From contig JAVGWX010000014.1 in the NCBI GenBank assembly GCA_036924085.1, positions 35,035,936 to 35,099,935 of the forward strand: DNA of 64,000 bases, read 5' to 3'. The position numbers were made by a program, and so were the translations under genes. The stretch comes from Ariolimax columbianus. Lineage: Eukaryota; Mollusca; Gastropoda; Stylommatophora; Arionidae. The notes under the pieces were generated by a model. That model was not told the origin of the DNA. It made no database searches and saw only the letters and a program-made list of their open reading frames with translations. Positions 44,565 to 56,876 of the stretch are shown here, in pieces (positions within the stretch are counted from its first letter, which is position 1; every line of letters begins with the position of its first letter).

Positions 44565-45965
44565 CAGACATCAACCTTGATTTTTTCGAAAAAAAGCAGC
44601 GGTCATCCTGAAGCTGTCGACACTGCCATAGAGCTTGTCTAGTGTTGCCACTGGTGATGGCCACATCTGCTCTCTCTGATCCTCGTATGTCGGGCAGTTT
44701 ACAGCAAATGCTCAGTGGTCATTTTCCCGGTACCACACGGGCATTCGTCAGTGCCACCTATCTTCAATTTGTTGAATAGGTGGTACCTCAGTCTATTGTG
44801 GCCAGTGCGAAGTCTGAAAACCACGATCTGCTCTCTTCTGTTCAACTGGTAATAGGCATCGTTTTTTTGTGTAGCCAGTATTTTCGGTTTCCCATTTGGT
44901 CATGTATCTAGCTCTAATAAGCCGTTTTGACTCTTCGTATGTCATACTAGTATTTGGTTGTGGTAGTCTTGCACCTTCTTTTGCCAGTCTGTCTGCCTCT
45001 TCATTGCCTTGGATGTTGCAGTGGGATGGAACCCACTGTACCACTACCCTTTTTGGTTCCGGACTTCTGGCATAGTTGACAGAGTACTGCCCTTAAATCA
45101 TTAAGTTCATTATTTTTCTGGCTTTTTAGTGCTGTGACTACGGCCAAGGCATCTGTAAGTAGGACTATATGGCTTTCATTTCTTTTACCTGTCACCATTT
45201 CTTTCAGTGCCGCCCTCAGTGCCTCTGCCCTGAAATTGCTTGTGTATTTTCCAGTAGCGAATGACAGTGTTATTTTTCTGCCATTTGGTAGGTTCAGAAA
45301 TGCTCCTGCCCCTCCGTTCTGTGCTGTGTTTGTTACAGAAGCGTTGGTGTATGCATGGGTCCAGTCCATGCTTGGGTAGTTTTTCGTTATGTAGCTCAGG
45401 GTAGTATCTCTTCTTTCTTTTTCAGTCTGGCAGTTTTTTTTTCCAATACCTGGTATATTTTCTACCACCTCTGGAAATATATGCTGCCTCCATGTAGGTT
45501 TTTGTACAGTTGGGATGGGCTTTGGTGTTGTTAGTGCGTTCATGTGGTCTTTGTGCATCTTTGCTTTGGCTATTTCTGCAAAGTTTCTCCGCTTTAGTTT
45601 CCCATTTCCAAAATTGTTTAGTCTGGTGCATTGGATGGTCAGTCAGTCTTCTGAGTTTCTCTGATTGCTGCTGGGCTCTGCAGTCTCTTCTGTCGGTCAT
45701 GGATTGCAGTTTTGTAATCTTTTCAAGTTCTACAATTGGCGTTGACTTCATGCCTCCTGTTATAACTCTCATGGCTTGGTTTTGGAGTTTGCTAATTTTA
45801 TCGAAGTTTGCCTTTGCTGCTGTTGTCCATGCCGCAATGCCATACTCGAGAACTGGTCTCACTCTTCCAGTGTACAGTTTCTTTAGTATACTTTCATCTG
45901 CTCCCCAGCTTGTGCCAGCAAGTTTCCTCATGATTGCCATTCTTTCTCTGGCTCTCATTCTTCAT
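44565..45965 (-). mobile_element. LINE-e, contiguous RT C-terminus, RNase H and 3' tail (unit B)
   Basis: The - strand ORF at 45958-45422 opens RARERMAIMRKLAGTSWGAD and runs through the RT connection (RPVLEYGIAAWTTAA) without the stop found in unit A. A frameshift leads to the RNase H frame (45558-45001, NGGAGAF, FRAEALRAAL, LLTDALAVV). Another leads to WVPSHCNIQGNEEADRLAKE (45044-44793), then the CPCGTG tail and GAA-type 3' end. This is the unbroken arrangement, showing that unit A's two pieces derive from one element. Confidence 0.9.
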
Positions 45966-45995
45966 ACTAGCTGCCTGTGAGGAACAAACAGCACG

Positions 45996-46702
45996 TTATA
46001 TCCTACCATTGATCAGTTTATATGTACTCTTCAGGACTGGTGGAGGAAGATTCATCATTCCACAAAATGTCTGCAAATCTGAATGGCCACCACCGACACA
46101 TCGCATAGCAAAAACCGCTCTCCTATTGATTGAGTGTACTTGTAAACTGTTGCTGATGTTGACACTAATTTGGTGGTTAGAGGGGAAAGGAGTTTGTTTT
46201 TTGCACTTTCTGTTGCTGCACACAAATTCAAATTTACTGCCGAGTCCACGTCTTTCATGTTCAGTAAGTCTGACTTGGCTGTGACAAAATGCACAAACGA
46301 GCTGTGATGTAATCTGGTGACAGAGAATATCCAGGTCAATTATCCTGTTTCCTTCACCATTATTATGATCATCATCTAGAACGTGTTCTTCCTCGCCTGT
46401 TGATTCTTCAAAATCTGTATCCGGATCATTATCATCAAAAACGTCACAAGGGTCTTTTATTTTCATCGATGATCGACTGTGAGTGGGCGTGGCACTACTG
46501 GTGTCAACTTTAGGGCTCTTACAAGACTTAGTAATAACTGTGTTGTTAGGAATAGAAAAGTCAACTTCACTACTGTTTCTACAACTGCATGCTGCTCACA
46601 TTTAATTTCATCTGGATATAACTGTCTGTTTTTATTTGTAAACCTATTTCCATGAAACTTGCGCTTCCTGGATTGGTTACAATACTTTTTATCACTGGAC
46701 AT
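45996..46702 (-). mobile_element. Mutator-like transposase remnant, longer form (unit B)
   Basis: Starts MSSDKKYCNQSRKRKFHGNR and after one frameshift continues to a 156-codon frame (46466-45996). That frame has an acidic stretch (DDNDPDTDFEESTGEEEH), then LVCAFCHSQVRLTEHERRG, a second Cys pair in CSNRKCKKQ, and MRCVGGGHSDLQTFCGMMNL. This resembles the conserved N-terminal domain of invertebrate Mutator-like transposases. The DDE part is absent because LINE-e abuts it. It lies upstream of the IFT80 exon on the opposite strand. Confidence 0.84.
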
Positions 46703-47093
46703 TATTGAGAATGTCAGTGATGAAACAAAATTTGTCGTACAGTATCGAACAAAATGTGTTACCTCATAGGAGCATCCATTTGCAATTGAGTTATCTGACT
46801 TGGGGAGCGTTCCTTAATTAAAATAAATCTAAGGAGGTCCTAATTGTAGCTACACAGGAAATGTGCATAGGTAAATTCACGTTTGTCTGAATGAAAAAAA
46901 AAATGTCTCTTCTTCCCAAACGAGTAAGACTTCTTATCTTTGAGAAGCCATAGTTTGGGAACTAATTAATCGATTAAAAAAACTAAACAGAAATTTGTAG
47001 AAAATTGGTTGATCTTTAATTTGATACCATATATGTCGTGAAATTAAAAAAATAGTATTTGTTTGAAAATCCTGCTGAAACTGCTACCTTAAG

Positions 47094-47233
47094 GAGATCC
47101 CAATCAAGGAAGCTAGGAATGCTGAGGTGGCTCTGTTATCTGGAAACCAGCAGGATGCTGAGGCTATCCTGTTACAGGCTGGTTTAATGTTTAGGACCAT
47201 CATGTTAAACATCCAACTGTATAACTGGGACAG
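47094..47233 (+). CDS. IFT80: IFT80 antepenultimate exon (unit B)
   Basis: The 140-bp exon encodes EIPIKEARNAEVALLSGNQQ, then DAEAILLQAGLMFRTIM and LNIQLYNWD plus two bases of Arg. This is the conserved alpha-helical C-terminal region of IFT80, an IFT-B subunit needed for ciliary assembly. The acceptor is CTACCTTAAG, with a weak pyrimidine tract. An in-frame TGA just upstream rules out extension. The donor is CAG/GTAGGA. It ends in phase 2, which the next exon (48854) completes as AGA. No further upstream IFT80 exon is visible in the preceding ~20 kb, so the repeat carries only the gene's 3' end. Confidence 0.9.
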
Positions 47234-47639
47234 GTAGGAACTTCTGCACTGTCCACATTTCACACCTGTCTGTTTTACACCTGTTTTATTTTATTCTTCT
47301 TCTTCTTCATCGTTGTTCGTTCTCAAACTCCCTCTACCAAGTCCTGAAAGAAACGTTGTAAGTAGCAGGATGTTGTCCAGAGAATGGAATGCCTTGTGTC
47401 GTAATTTACAGCTTGACTGCAATATTTGCACCTTTCGGTCCGACACATTCGACTTTGCAGGCATTTTTTAGATCTCGGCTTAGCCTTCCCTCTTCGATCC
47501 CTTCTCCTCGGCCTGCCTGCTCTGTTGCAGCCTGTTATCCAGGATCATTGCATGGAGGCGTAGAAAGTTTCCCGGCCCAGAGGCTAGCAGCTGCAGCTCA
47601 TCACATAAAGGAAACTCCATTAATATATAGGCAATTTGA

Positions 47640-48775
47640 GGATGTTTCGGAATAATATGTAAATTGTATATGTAGGCAGTTTGAGAATGTGTTGGTTTAT
47701 TATGTGAATTTGAAATGTAGCCAGTTTGAGAATGTTTCAGTTTATTATGTGGATTTGATAAAAATGCAGTTTGATAATGTTTCAGTTTATTTTGTGGATT
47801 TGATATGTCAGCAGTTTGAGAATGTTTCAGTTTATTATGTGGATTTGATATGTCAGCAGTTTGAGAATGTTTCAGTTTATTTTGTGGATTTGATATGTCA
47901 GCAGTTTGAGAATGTTTCAGTTTATTCTGTGGATTTTTTTGATTTTTTTTTTGCATTTGCCTGATTTTCTCTAATCCCCAAGGCGGTGTGCATTGCACTG
48001 CGTTTTTATTTTGCGCCTGTCGGCACAGTGCATCCGACTTCAGCATGCATTTTATGTAAGGGTCTGCTTCCTCCTGCATTTTCTAAGGGTTTGCTTCCCC
48101 GGGGTAACGGCCGGTGCTGAGATGGGGATCGAACCCAGCACCTTATGGTTGTGAGCCGTGTCACATAACCACTAGGCCACGCCGTCTCTTCATTATGTGG
48201 ATTTGATATGTCAGCAGTTTGAGAATGTTTCAGTTTATTATGTGGATTTGATATGTAAGCAGTTTGAGAATGTTTCAGTTTATTATGTGGATTTGATATG
48301 TAGCCAGTTTGAGAATGTTTCAGTTTATTATCTGGATTTGATATGTAAGCAGTTTGAGGATATATCAGTTTTTGAATGTTTTAGTTTTATTATGTGAAAT
48401 TTAATTGTAGGTAGTTTGAAAATGTGTTGGTTTATTATGTGAATTTTATATGTAGTTTGAGGATGTATCAGTTTAAGAATGTGCAAGTTTTAATATGTGA
48501 ATTTACTATCTAGGCAGTTTGAGAATGGGTTGAATTATTATGTGAGTTTAATATGTAGCCAGTTTGAGAATGTTTCAATTTATTATGTCGATTTTATATG
48601 TAGGCAGTTTGAGGATATATCAGTTCTTGAATGTTCCAGTTACAGTTTTATTATGTGAATTTTATATGTAGGCGGTTTGAAAATGTGTTGGTTTATTATG
48701 TGAATTTTATATGTAGGTAGTTTGAGGATGTGTCGGTTTATTATGTGAATGTAGGCTGTTTAAGAATGTAGTTTA
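47640..48775. repeat. 45-bp minisatellite in IFT80 intron (unit B)
   Basis: Reverse-complement version of 21000-22055 with about two extra copies on the side nearest 47770-47870, including a variant with GATAAAAATGCAG. Contains a SINE at 47936-48190. Together with the SINE it accounts for most of the 1.6-kb intron between the two IFT80 exons. Confidence 0.93.
47936..48190 (-). mobile_element. tRNA-derived SINE (unit B)
   Basis: Same element as 21583-21830 with A box and B box on the - strand, at about 48186-48115. The head differs slightly (GAAGAGACGGCG versus GAGGGGACGGCG). Confidence 0.85.
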
Positions 48776-48853
48776 TTTGAATTTAATTTATAATATATAA
48801 CTCAACTGTTGTAATTAATTACAAATGATTAAGAATCAGTGTTTCTGTCACAG

Positions 48854-48977
48854 AGCGCTTGAGTTGGCAGTTAAACACAAGACCCACGTCGACACAGTGT
48901 TGGGACATAGGCAGAAGTTCTTGGCTAGGTTTGATAAATCAGAGACTAACAAGCGATACTTGCAGTACAAGGAAGGG
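48854..48977 (+). CDS. IFT80: IFT80 penultimate exon (unit B)
   Basis: The 124-bp exon starts with the last base of the split Arg codon and encodes [36 protein letters not shown] and QYKEG. The [16 protein letters not shown] block followed by RQKFL and ETN-x-x-YL-x-Y is the signature by which I recognise IFT80. The acceptor is TTTCTGTCACAG and the donor GGG/GTAAGC. It ends in phase 0, matching the GTT start of the terminal exon at 51844. The following 2.9-kb intron holds LINE-f, mariner-d and LINE-a. Confidence 0.92.
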
Positions 48978-49199
48978 GTAAGCTGTCTTTGGTGGAAAGA
49001 GGAGAAAGAGGGAGGAGGGAATAAAGGCAGAGTGAAAGGAAAATATGATGGGAGGGAACACAGGCAGAGGAAAAGGAGAAGGTGACTAGAGCAAATAGAA
49101 GCAGAGTGAAAGGTAAGGACGAAAGAAGTCTTGAGTGGATGGGTGCGGTTGTACCTGCGTGTGTGTTGTAAATAAAAATATATTTAACATCCTCTCGTG

Positions 49200-49441
49200 A
49201 ATACATCCATAGACAGAAAGTTAAGTAGTTTGGTCATCTCATGAAAATGAAACCAGATCGGCTGTCATTAAAACATACAACAGTAGCAGATTGGGGTTTA
49301 CAGCCAAGACCCTGCGGCAAATGGATAGACAACATTAAAGATGTCCTATGCCAGCATGGGCTCACAGCAACACATCTGGCCCAAGTGCGAGACTTACAGC
49401 TCCCCACTACGCTTCACTGCATCAGTGGAATAATAAAGTAA
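49200..49441 (+). mobile_element. LINE-f C-terminal scrap (unit B)
   Basis: Uninverted copy of the fragment at 20325-20545. It is on the + strand here, same sense as IFT80. Confidence 0.85.
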
Positions 49442-49456
49442 AGTAAGTATATATAC

Positions 49457-50378
49457 AAGGGGCATTCAAATCAAACCGGGGCTTTTTGTTCTAGTTCTAC
49501 CTGAATTCGATACAGTGTGCTGGAACTATTATCATTAGTTAGGGGCACTTGTGTTCTATTACTGTTAGGTTGCCCTCTTCCATGGGTCAGTCACATGACA
49601 GATAAATAAACATGGCGGACAACACTGTTAGTGTTTGCAAGGAACAGCAATGTAATGAAGTTTCTTGTGAAAGAAGGCGTGAAATCTGTGGAAATTTACA
49701 GAAGGCTGCAATCAGAATACGCTGATGAGACGCTCGGTTGCAGTAAGACATTTGAATGATGTAAATGTTTTAGAGAAGGCCGTGCATCCGTGAGGGATGC
49801 TCCTGGCCATGGTGGCTCTCAACCCACCACAGTCATTCCTGTGAATATCCAGATTGTGGAACGCCTTATCCTGGAGAATCAACGCATAACCTGTCGTTAA
49901 ATTGCACAAGAGGCAAGTCTTTCTCTGGGTATGGTGAACACTATTATTCATGAACATCTGCATTTTCGAAAGGTTAGTCCATATTGAGTAACAAGACAGC
50001 TTTCCGCTTTTGACCGACGGAGAAGAGTTCAAGCCTGCACTATATGCCATCTGCAGAATCTTGGCTGGGAGGTATTGTCACTTCCACCTTACAGCCCAGA
50101 CCTTGCTACGTGTGATTTCCACCTGTTTGAACCCATAAAAGAACTCATGGGAGGTCAGCCCTCATGACGAAGTGAAAGAAGCTGTCCTAGATTGGTTCAG
50201 ACATACTGACAAATCTGTCTACGCTGCAGCTTTTCAAGCAGTACTTAAACGCTGGGATAAGTGCATGAACGTTTGTAGGAGATTATGTTGAAAAATAAAT
50301 GAGATTTTAACTACTTGAAAAACATTTTTTTTCCTCACAAAAAATAAGCTCCTGGTTTTGACTTGAACGCCACTCGTG
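49457..50378 (+). mobile_element. Mariner-d, internally deleted with both TIRs (unit B)
   Basis: Same deleted transposase and terminal repeats as unit A, in the sense orientation of IFT80. One difference at the 3' border (TGCACGAGTGG here, TGAACGAGTGG in A). Confidence 0.89.
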
Positions 50379-50499
50379 CATTTAAACCAACATCAAAACG
50401 GATAGCCAGACATGCTCTTACATTGAATCCTCAATAGAAGAGAAATAGAGGTAGACCAAAAAATACATGAAGGACTGGAGCAGAAGATGCAGCAGGGAA

Positions 50500-51792
50500 T
50501 GACTTACTTACTTACTTAGTCGCTCCTCTTCTACCGCGAGGTGTAGAGGTTTGCCAAAGAGAACGCCACACTGCTCTATTCGCTGTCTTTTTCTTGGCCT
50601 CATTCCAATCCAGCCCTCTATCACTTAGGGACTGTCGTATGTTGTCTTCCCAACGTACTTTGGGACGTCCTGGCAGTCTGCGTCCTTGACTTTTTATCTC
50701 CCATGACCGCTTTGGTATCCAATCTTCTTCCATTCTACAGACATGGCCAAACCACTGTAGTTGGGACTGCTCCACTCGTGTCTGCAAGGGTTGAACTTCG
50801 AGATTGTTACGTATTGTCTGGTTACGGATCTTGTCCATTTTCGTCACCTGAACCGCCTTTCTTCGGTACCTCATTTCTGAAGTTTGTAATTGCCTTTCTT
50901 GGACTGTAGTCATTGCCCATGACTCACATCCATATGTCAGGACAGGCACATAGGTCTAGCGGTTTCCATCCATTTTTGTTTTCCTGCTTATTTCTCTTTT
51001 ACTGAGGAAACCTCTGTTTATTGCATGGAAAAGTCTACCTACTGCTGCTCTTTATGCAGTTAACTCCTCTTTGATTCCTCCCCTGCTATCTGTTACCACT
51101 CCTAGCTATTTAACGTTGCAGACCTGCTCCAGTGCTCGTGTTCCCAGGGTTATCTGATGTCTCTTTTCCTCTCTGGCGATCACCATGGTTTTTATTTTGA
51201 AGTTGCTGATGTGCATTCCTCTCTTCTTCAACTCTTCTTCACAGACCTGCAAGTTGATCTGGAGATGTGCTTCGGATTTCGTGATAAGGGCCACATCATC
51301 TGCAAATGCAAGTTCCGATATGTAACTTGGTCTCATCTTCCAGTACCGTACTTCATTCTTTTTTTCCCGTTCCTTGCAGGCTTTGATGACTTCATCTACG
51401 AGGAGTATGAAAAGGTACGGTGATAGAATGTCCCCCTGTCTTACTCCGCTAGTGGTCTTAAACTCTCCTGACTTTTGATTTGATTTCCGCACATAGTTTC
51501 TGCACGTTTTATAGAAACTCTGTATGGCAGAGATCAGGGGTCCTTTGGTGTTCTTCCTTGTTAGGCACTCCCAGAGTTTGTCCCAAAGAACTTTATCAAA
51601 TGCTTTCTCCAAATCCAAAAAGCAGAGATGCGTCTCTTTATTATATTCAAGAGCCTTTTCACTTAGCTGTCTGAGTGTAAAGATGAGGTCTTTAGTATTT
51701 CTGTTTGCCAGCAGGGAATGAGCTGACAGAATACTTTTCTGCAATGAAGTCTCTATTACTTTCTGCCCCCGTAGCAGTATTTCCTTCACCAT
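50500..51792 (-). mobile_element. LINE-a RT and C-terminal region with TAAG tail (B/C junction)
   Basis: Same structure and stops as 24832-26125. It has GRRLPGRPKVRWEDN where the other copy has GRRLPGCPKVRWEDN, and KNEVRYWKM for KDEVGYWKM. The R forms are what intact relatives usually carry. Confidence 0.9.
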
Positions 51793-51843
51793 TAATCACT
51801 ACTTTTTGAACATAATGTGATTTTGAACACTTTTTTTTTGCAG

Positions 51844-51978
51844 GTTGAAATCAATTGGGCCAACATCACCAGCAAGATTGAGATGGAATATCAGAATGAA
51901 AGGGAAAGACCATCTGGAGCAGCAAGCGGTACAACTGGAATCAGTAATGCTGGTCGCAGCACTGGCATTAAACCTTGA
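51844..51978 (+). CDS. IFT80: IFT80 terminal coding exon (unit C)
   Basis: Forty-four C-terminal codons plus TGA, in correct order and phase with 47094-47233 and 48854-48977. The three exons together give about 132 residues, roughly a sixth of a typical IFT80. This is the only place in the window where the 3' end of the gene is collinear. Confidence 0.92.
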   Translation, partial: VEINWANITSKIEMEYQNERERPSGAASGTTGISNAGRSTGIKP

Positions 51979-52148
51979 CATCTCTGTCTTTCAGTAAAGA
52001 TGTATTGTAAATGTTCTGTACAAATGCATTGATTACCTTTACGATGCGGCACTAGATTTCCAAACGTCACAAATGACTTTGAAAACCTGAAAACGTTTTT
52101 ATATGTTGGTCTATTAATATGATTTGTTTGCGTACAAAGACACAAATG

Positions 52149-52154
52149 AATAAA
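52149..52154 (+). terminator. AATAAA poly(A) signal of IFT80 (unit C)
   Basis: Same AATAAA and TTATTGTTTTTGTTGTG context, 171 bp after the stop. Confidence 0.76.
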
Positions 52155-52935
52155 GAACTTGCTGGTGTTATTGTTTTTGTTGTGTATGTATTAGTTTGTG
52201 CGATACAGGAAGATGAAGGTGACAATTTATAAGACAAAGCTCAAACACACATTTAGACTCACCAAAGTGTTCGTTTCTCCTTTGCTAATATCCTAAGAAA
52301 TCACCACAAAATACTGATATTGTTATTTCTAAGCTAGGCCTAGTGTTAGTATACACTTCAAACATGTTTATTATATCTAAATAAACGAACTAAACACATT
52401 CTACCTCACAAAGATCTTTTACAACTTACTTCATCCTTACCAACAAGAATGGCGCCAAATGCCGGTAGAAAAAAGATGAATATTGTCTTTCAAACTTGTT
52501 TACTAAAAGCTTTTCACTCTTTCGTGGTTAAACTAGTTAAAAGGGACGGTTATTCATATTACTTCAAATTTGCCCCGTTTATGTATGTTATGTATAGTGC
52601 GTAGTTTGTAAAAAAAACACTTCAGAAAAGTACAAAAGACCGTTTGGCTTAGAATCGTTTACTGCAGATTGGTATTAAAGTAACATTTTTTGCTTGACTT
52701 GATTTCATCCACTACCAACACAGAGAGTTAGGCTTTGGTGATTTTGATTTCATGTTTTGAAACTGTGCAGTTCTGATCAGCGGTTCTGATCAGACATGAA
52801 GGATGTTTTCAATATTTGGCCCCTGATACAGAAGGTGCCACATTTAGACTATACAGTCCAGCCAAGACTAACTACGGGATGTGCTCAACGGTCTTTAAGC
52901 TGGTATGGGGGGGGGGGTGGGGTGGGGGGGGTTTG

Positions 52936-53626
52936 ACTTTATTGAGTTGCAAAAAAAAAGGTTGTCTTCTTCTCTAACCTGACCCTGGAAGTTTGAGCCT
53001 TCTGCTAAGTAGCGGTTAGAGTTGATGGTTTGTCAATATTCTAGGAAATCAAGAAGGATTTCCCTTTCCTACCCTATCAGACAGTACACATCACTTTACC
53101 TGCTGAGGGCTGCGCCTTGAGCTTTTTCCTCGATGGGGAATTCACATGTCGCCACTTCATAGACTGCCGTTTCGACTCAGGATCGTAGTGGTGCAACCAT
53201 GACTCATCAATGGTGATGATGCGATCCAGGAAACTGTCACCTTTATTTTTGTAATGGTTCAAGAGGTCATGACAAACTTGCATGTGATATTCTTTCATTT
53301 CCTGTGTGAGCATTCATGGGACCAATCTGGCACAAACTTTGTGATATTCCAACATTGACACCGTAGTTTACATCACATTGAAGCCAATATCCACCTGTGT
53401 AGACAGTTCCCTGGCTGTAATCCTTCGATTTGCAGGGATGAGCTGATCGAGACCTTCATTGCGAAGTGTGGCAGCTGTACAGAGCCGTCCGGAACGTGGC
53501 TTGTACTTGTTGCTTACGCCACTGCTGAAACGCACAACTGACTACCTCACTGTGCTAACATCCACTGTTTGGTCTCTGTAAATGTTCAGCAAGCGTAGAT
53601 GAATGTCAATTGATGCAACTTTTTTT
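52936..53626 (-). mobile_element. Mariner-a transposase pseudogene (unit C)
   Basis: As in units A and B. The neighbouring G tract (about 52908-52931) is expanded and interrupted by single T residues, and a T run near 53620 has one extra base. Confidence 0.87.
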
Positions 53627-54641
53627 CCGGATGGAGGAATTCAATAATGCACCTCAGTTTATAACGTACTTACATGACATTTGCTATTTTGTCAGACTGC
53701 TCTTCCATTGGCACATGTCGGACAGAAACCAAAATTTACGGATATTGGCAGGAATGTCCAAACTTTTCTGCCATACTGCCAAAATCTACTTCTGACTTGG
53801 TGGAACATCATAATAAAATAGTAGACAATACTTTCGGACCGACCATCATATATCATCTTATTTCAATGGTGCTAATAGATGTTTATAAATCTTTCATCTT
53901 GGCCATTACCTAGGTGTATTACCCTTTAACACTCTAATGTGGCCAAAACGGGTTGTAAAATGTCCGTGTCCCTACACCCTAACATGTTCAGAACCGTCCA
54001 TGGAAACTTTTTTCCATAGTAGAATAAATAGAGCGAGCCCAATTTTGCATGAAACTAAACTTCTGCATTTTAAACTGCACGATACGAGAACTTTTATCTT
54101 TTCCTTCTTAACCTTTTTTATTTTGGGCTAATTTTGTTGATTTGTGTCATTCAGTCCGATCAAAAAGGCCAGAATTCAACGCATGAAAATTTCATTTAAA
54201 AAAATGTACTATTGTTGAACAAATTGAGCTAAAATTAGGATCTAAACATTGTGAGACACATAATTAAACTATGTCATGAAGTATTCATAATAAAGATTAT
54301 ATATTAGTGTGAAGCGAGTGTAAAATCACATTAATGCAGAGGTGGAAATTGTAGAGAACATTTTTTGTTTTAGTACTCACCCTGTCACGTATTTTGTTGA
54401 TATTATCATCAAAATTACTGTACATGTACCTCTTGTATTATGTGTCTCAGTCAAAGTCTGAATTGAGCATGTGTTGAATAATTCACAAGTAATCGATATG
54501 TGTTAACATTGGACTGATCAAATAATAAATCAAATCTACGATCTTGAAACCCAACTTTCGTTGCAAAAAATTGGTAAACTTTCAAAGAACGTAAAATTTG
54601 CTGAAATGGACCTGCTGGAAATAATTGTATAGTACGAAACC

Positions 54642-55048
54642 ATCCTCTATTAGTTGTGTCAAGTTGAGGATTTGACTACTGCAAGATCTCCCAGGTATGA
54701 ATCCAGCTTGTCCCTTGATCAACCTCGAGTCTATCCAGGGAGAGATGCGGTTCAGGATCATCCTTTCAAATACCTTGTTTAGGTGGCATAAGAGCGACAC
54801 TGGTCGAAAAATATTGTCAGGATTATATCCCCTTTTCCATCTGCCACTGTGAAAAGATGCTGGTTATTGTGGGTCATGTAAGAGTAGTAGGCCGGTGTTC
54901 TCAGCCCAGCTCTCAAATTTTTCACCATTGACGTCTGTCGCATTGTATCCCCATGCCATGCTTATTTGGGTTTTCCGGGTTTTGAAATTGATAGGTTCTT
55001 GAAACTCAAAATCGTCATTGGGTGGCTTGTATACTGACGTCACTGTGC
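54642..55048 (-). mobile_element. LINE-b remnant lacking the GDFN motif (unit C)
   Basis: Carries the same 24-bp in-frame deletion as unit B. Confidence 0.84.
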
Positions 55049-55639
55049 AAGCCTTGGTTTGAATTGTAATAGTCTCTATGTTTCCTCCACGAGACTGATA
55101 TACTGATTCGATGTCTAGGTCTGTTGAGGCTTAAAGGTCAGATGTTATCTCTGTTGGTTTTTGGAAGGAAAGGTGCTAACTTGATTTCTTGGTGAAGAAA
55201 ACGAATATATTTAAGAAATGTTAAAAATCTCAATTATGATGTTTGTAATGTCAATGTCACCAGAACATATCCCACAGGACTATCTCACTTATGCAGACCA
55301 AAGAGAGGCCGTATGGCCTGGGAGAGTGACCACGAAAAGCTTTCAGAGACCGGCAAAGAACTTAAACGCAGTCTCCTTCGTGAACCTCACCGTGCTAGAA
55401 GCATCGCTTGTTTTTGATCGAAGAAGACGATGTCAATATGACATTTTTGTTTGCATTTTTGATTTCTGTTTATGGGATCTAAGACTGGTGTTTGGTTTAG
55501 GCAGTTTGATGGTCACATATTTGGCTTATTTTTTGTTACTAAGACTGACATTTGGTTTCTGTTTTGGCACACTGGCTGACAATAAGTGACGTTTGGTTAT
55601 TAACTGACAAAAGATGAAAATTATGGCTATTGATGATGC

Positions 55640-55670
55640 GGGGGGGGGGGGGGGGGAAGGGGGGGGGGGG
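55640..55670 (+). repeat. Poly-G tract G17-AA-G12 (unit C)
   Basis: Longest of the three versions of this tract. Confidence 0.9.
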
Positions 55671-55842
55671 AGGCTATGTAGGTTTAAAAAAAAAACACTG
55701 TAAATATTTTATCAAAAAAACATTTTCTGTGTTTCACATTTTTGTAATGTATATTATTTATCACAAATAACAATAAAGTTATATTTTCCAGAAAGTGTAT
55801 CCATTTGTCTTTGTAATTAAATTTGTCATTTATATTGTAATA

Positions 55843-56037
55843 CAACAGGGTGATACTATCTCTCCTAAACTTTTCACTGCTGCCCTTGAGGAAGTCTTCC
55901 GTACACTCAATTGGGATGATAGGGGTATTGACATAGACGGAGAAATGCTCAACCACCTTCGGTTTGCGGATGACATAGTCATCATCAGCCACAGCATGAA
56001 GGAAGCTGAGCAATGCCTGAATGAGCTCAACTGTCAA
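55843..56037 (+). mobile_element. LINE-c RT palm fragment (unit C)
   Basis: As in unit B (DDRGIDIDG form). Confidence 0.86.
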
Positions 56038-56876
56038 CACCTGGCTCCGAAATATCATCCGATCATCATTAGAACTATATGTCTCACGGACCTCGACCAT
56101 CGATAACAGACGATCGACGCGATGGGCATTGGTCGCCTAAGCAGATTTATATCACACTATTATTATTACAACGACCCTACCTTCCTTATTCGTCAATTCT
56201 AAATTGTCTCATGATACCCTCTCTGTCTGCTATATCAGAACTTTGGACTGTGACCTGCTTGGGTCAGCTACTAAGTCTTTTGTTTTTGACAGCCTAGCGT
56301 TATTGCTGATGGCTTTGATGAGGCCAGCTGCAGCGATATATTTCCTAATAACGTCAGAAATTACGAAGGTTGTCTCTGCTACGTGGAGTAAGACTTTGAA
56401 GCATCATCATCATATTCCTGTTTTGCTCTGGCTGGAGCATGGTGTCACACCTACACATGATCATAGTGCAGTAAGTATGTGCTGAATCAGTAACTATTGT
56501 GATGGTGAAAAACTCATGCGCTTGCATAGAATGCCTCTAACTCAGGCCTAAAGACAGTAAGGTGTGGAAAAGCCATTTGGGCTAGAAAGAAAGAACTAGA
56601 TACAACAATTCAATAATAATACTGCAATGCTGAATGTAGTCTATAGCAGACAATGCTGTCGGGGATACAGTGTTAGAGGCTTTATTGTACAAGGCTACAT
56701 CTTGTTTATGAGGTGGGGTGGCCAATTGACTTCCTCGCTGTCGTTTCTTAAATAACAGTACATCAGGTACATATTTACAGCTGGGTCGACACAAATGTAC
56801 TGGTAATGAGAATTGAAGCACGTACATTACCAGTGAATAACAATTGCTTTACTATTTCGTGGATTAGACAGCGAAG

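Larger units (their letters stand above)
25595..51261 (+). repeat. Macrosatellite unit B (25,667 bp)
   Basis: Second and only complete ungapped copy. It has the ancestral-looking order because all IFT80 exons share one strand with matched splice phases (47094 onward, then 51844 in unit C). Offsets to unit A drift from 25,594 to 25,667 through small indels and VNTR length changes. This is the best reference copy for annotating the repeat. Confidence 0.95.
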
